The position numbers and the translations under genes are program-made. A DNA stretch of 62,946 nt from T3Sed10-241 sp036796255 (GTDB lineage Bacteria > Bacteroidota > Bacteroidia > Flavobacteriales_D > Cryomorphaceae): contig DAIRDH010000015.1 of the NCBI GenBank assembly GCA_036796255.1, forward strand, positions 1-62,946, given 5' to 3'. The notes under the pieces were generated by a model that was not told where the DNA came from, did not search any database, and was given only the letters and a program-made list of their open reading frames with translations. Below, one piece after another: positions 62,255-62,946 of the stretch; within the stretch, counting starts at the first letter, position 1, and each line of letters begins with the position of its first letter.

Positions 62255-62863
62255 CTATCCAGCCGACTGCCGGTACATTTTCAAAAACACCAGCGGAAAG
62301 TAGCCGAGGTTGAGGATAATGATTCCGAGGCTTATCTGCACATTGGCGGTGGGCCAATGCAGCATTTTGAAAAGGAAGCCTGCAGCGAGCAGGGCAAACC
62401 CGAAGTATCCAAAAGCTACTTTTAATCTCAGCTTTACATCAGCACTTTGCTCACGGTGATAAGCATTGTAGAATATAAGTGGCAGCAGGGCAAACACAAA
62501 AAGAAAGGTGCCCAGCAGCATCAGGATACTGGCACCTGGCCAGTGCATGGTTTTGAACAGCACGCCGGTGGTGAGCCCCACTGCGGCGATAAACGAAGCG
62601 ACATACATGAACTTTTTCATTGGGTTGTTATTTGGTTGTGTTTGTAGATATTGGGTTTCCGATTGAATTTCCTGCGGCCCGTTGGGGCATATTTGTTGGC
62701 TGGCGGAGATCAGTGCTTCCGCAAAATTTTTCCCACCGTGCATTTCAGCTTCCACCGCACAGCAGAAATGGTCGAGCAGGTCGTCGTGCAGTTGGGGGGA
62801 GAGCTTGTGCGCCAAGAGCATTTCGGCAATGGCTTCGATTTGTGAGGTGCTTAGCGGCTTCAT
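62255..62863 (-). CDS. Membrane protein with two GldL-like HWP segments
   Basis: 202 residues. The N-terminal about 70 residues are soluble and helical (LSPQLHDDLLDHFCCAVEAE, resembling the short helical domains paired with PadR regulators). The rest has four hydrophobic segments in two repeats: about 96-117 with GVLFKTMHWPGA and about 158-180 with GFLFKMLHWPTA. The GxLFKxxHWPxA pattern is that of the N-terminal helices of GldL, a proton-channel subunit of the T9SS motor, but is also found in unrelated Bacteroidota membrane proteins. Function is unknown. Its ATG overlaps the stop of the gene upstream (ATGA). Confidence 0.82.
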   Translation of the reverse strand: MKPLSTSQIEAIAEMLLAHKLSPQLHDDLLDHFCCAVEAEMHGGKNFAEALISASQQICPNGPQEIQSETQYLQTQPNNNPMKKFMYVASFIAAVGLTTGVLFKTMHWPGASILMLLGTFLFVFALLPLIFYNAYHREQSADVKLRLKVAFGYFGFALLAAGFLFKMLHWPTANVQISLGIIILNLGYFPLVFLKMYRQSAG

Positions 62864-62946
62864 GATGCGGGATTTTTGGCTGGTGTGAATAGCATTTCCG
62901 AGAGGGTAGCCATAAATGCATTTATTTCAAGGAGTTTTTCCTTGCG
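62860..62946 (-). CDS. 3' end of an unidentified gene, truncated by the window
   Basis: The last 28 residues of a leftward reading frame (RKEKLLEINAFMATLSEMLF, then TPAKNPAS and TGA at 62860-62862) that is open to the right edge. The stop overlaps the start of the next gene, so the two are translationally coupled. A PadR-like regulator would fit the neighbour's helical N-terminus, but the fragment is too short to decide. Confidence 0.5.
   Translation of the reverse strand, partial: RKEKLLEINAFMATLSEMLFTPAKNPAS

Overview
The window is a chromosomal segment of a Bacteroidota bacterium, most likely of the Flavobacteriales type. The evidence is a type IX secretion system (T9SS) cargo with both known C-terminal signal types, a PorP/SprF-like and a PorE-like gene, lipoprotein tails rich in Ser/Asp after the lipobox Cys, -7 promoter elements of the TAnnTTTG type, a C-terminally extended ribosomal protein L17, and families largely confined to this phylum (DUF4290, GWxTD, GldL-like HWP membrane segments). 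Most of the window is core chromosome. No phage, plasmid, CRISPR array, tRNA or rRNA gene is visible. A run of 100 N at 11880-11979 marks a scaffold join, so the order across that point is inferred by the assembler.

Left part (1-11879): the 3' end of a T9SS type A cargo gene with tandem 90-bp Cys-rich repeats and a terminator, then genes read mostly leftward: nadC, dnaJ, grpE, a YihY/BrkB membrane protein, a TlpA-like thioredoxin, murA (with Asp in place of the usual active-site Cys), DUF4290, a UvrD/PcrA helicase and a lipoprotein. Centre-left (12102-29219): the complete str-S10-spc-alpha supercluster read rightward, from rpsL to rplQ, including infA, secY, rpoA and a very short rpmJ, closed by a perfect 11-bp terminator. 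carA and an unassigned 514-residue protein follow on the same strand.

Centre (32151-43720): a four-gene leftward operon. It encodes a 120-residue secreted protein of unknown function, a 2752-residue SprB-like surface protein with 27 repeats and a type B T9SS signal, a PorP/SprF-family outer membrane protein and a PorE-like TPR/propeller/OmpA lipoprotein. This looks like one surface adhesin with its own export and anchoring partners and is the most distinctive accessory locus here.

Right part (43871-62946): envelope and housekeeping genes. Leftward: a BamA/TamA-like barrel, an L,D-transpeptidase, rmuC, a GWxTD protein and rlmB. Then come a tiny lipoprotein with a YtxJ-like thiol protein, OsmC, an outer membrane protein with lipA, and gap. 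Leftward again: lpxK, a purine nucleoside phosphorylase, gatB, a TlpA/DUF4369 lipoprotein and lpxH. Rightward: a Nif3-like protein with a coiled-coil partner whose zinc ribbon has lost all four cysteines, and a 1-Cys-type peroxiredoxin. The window ends with a Y1-transposase-like gene lacking the catalytic Tyr and a membrane protein with two GldL-like HWP segments. These last unusual proteins, together with the MurA and DnaJ variants, are the best second-look items.
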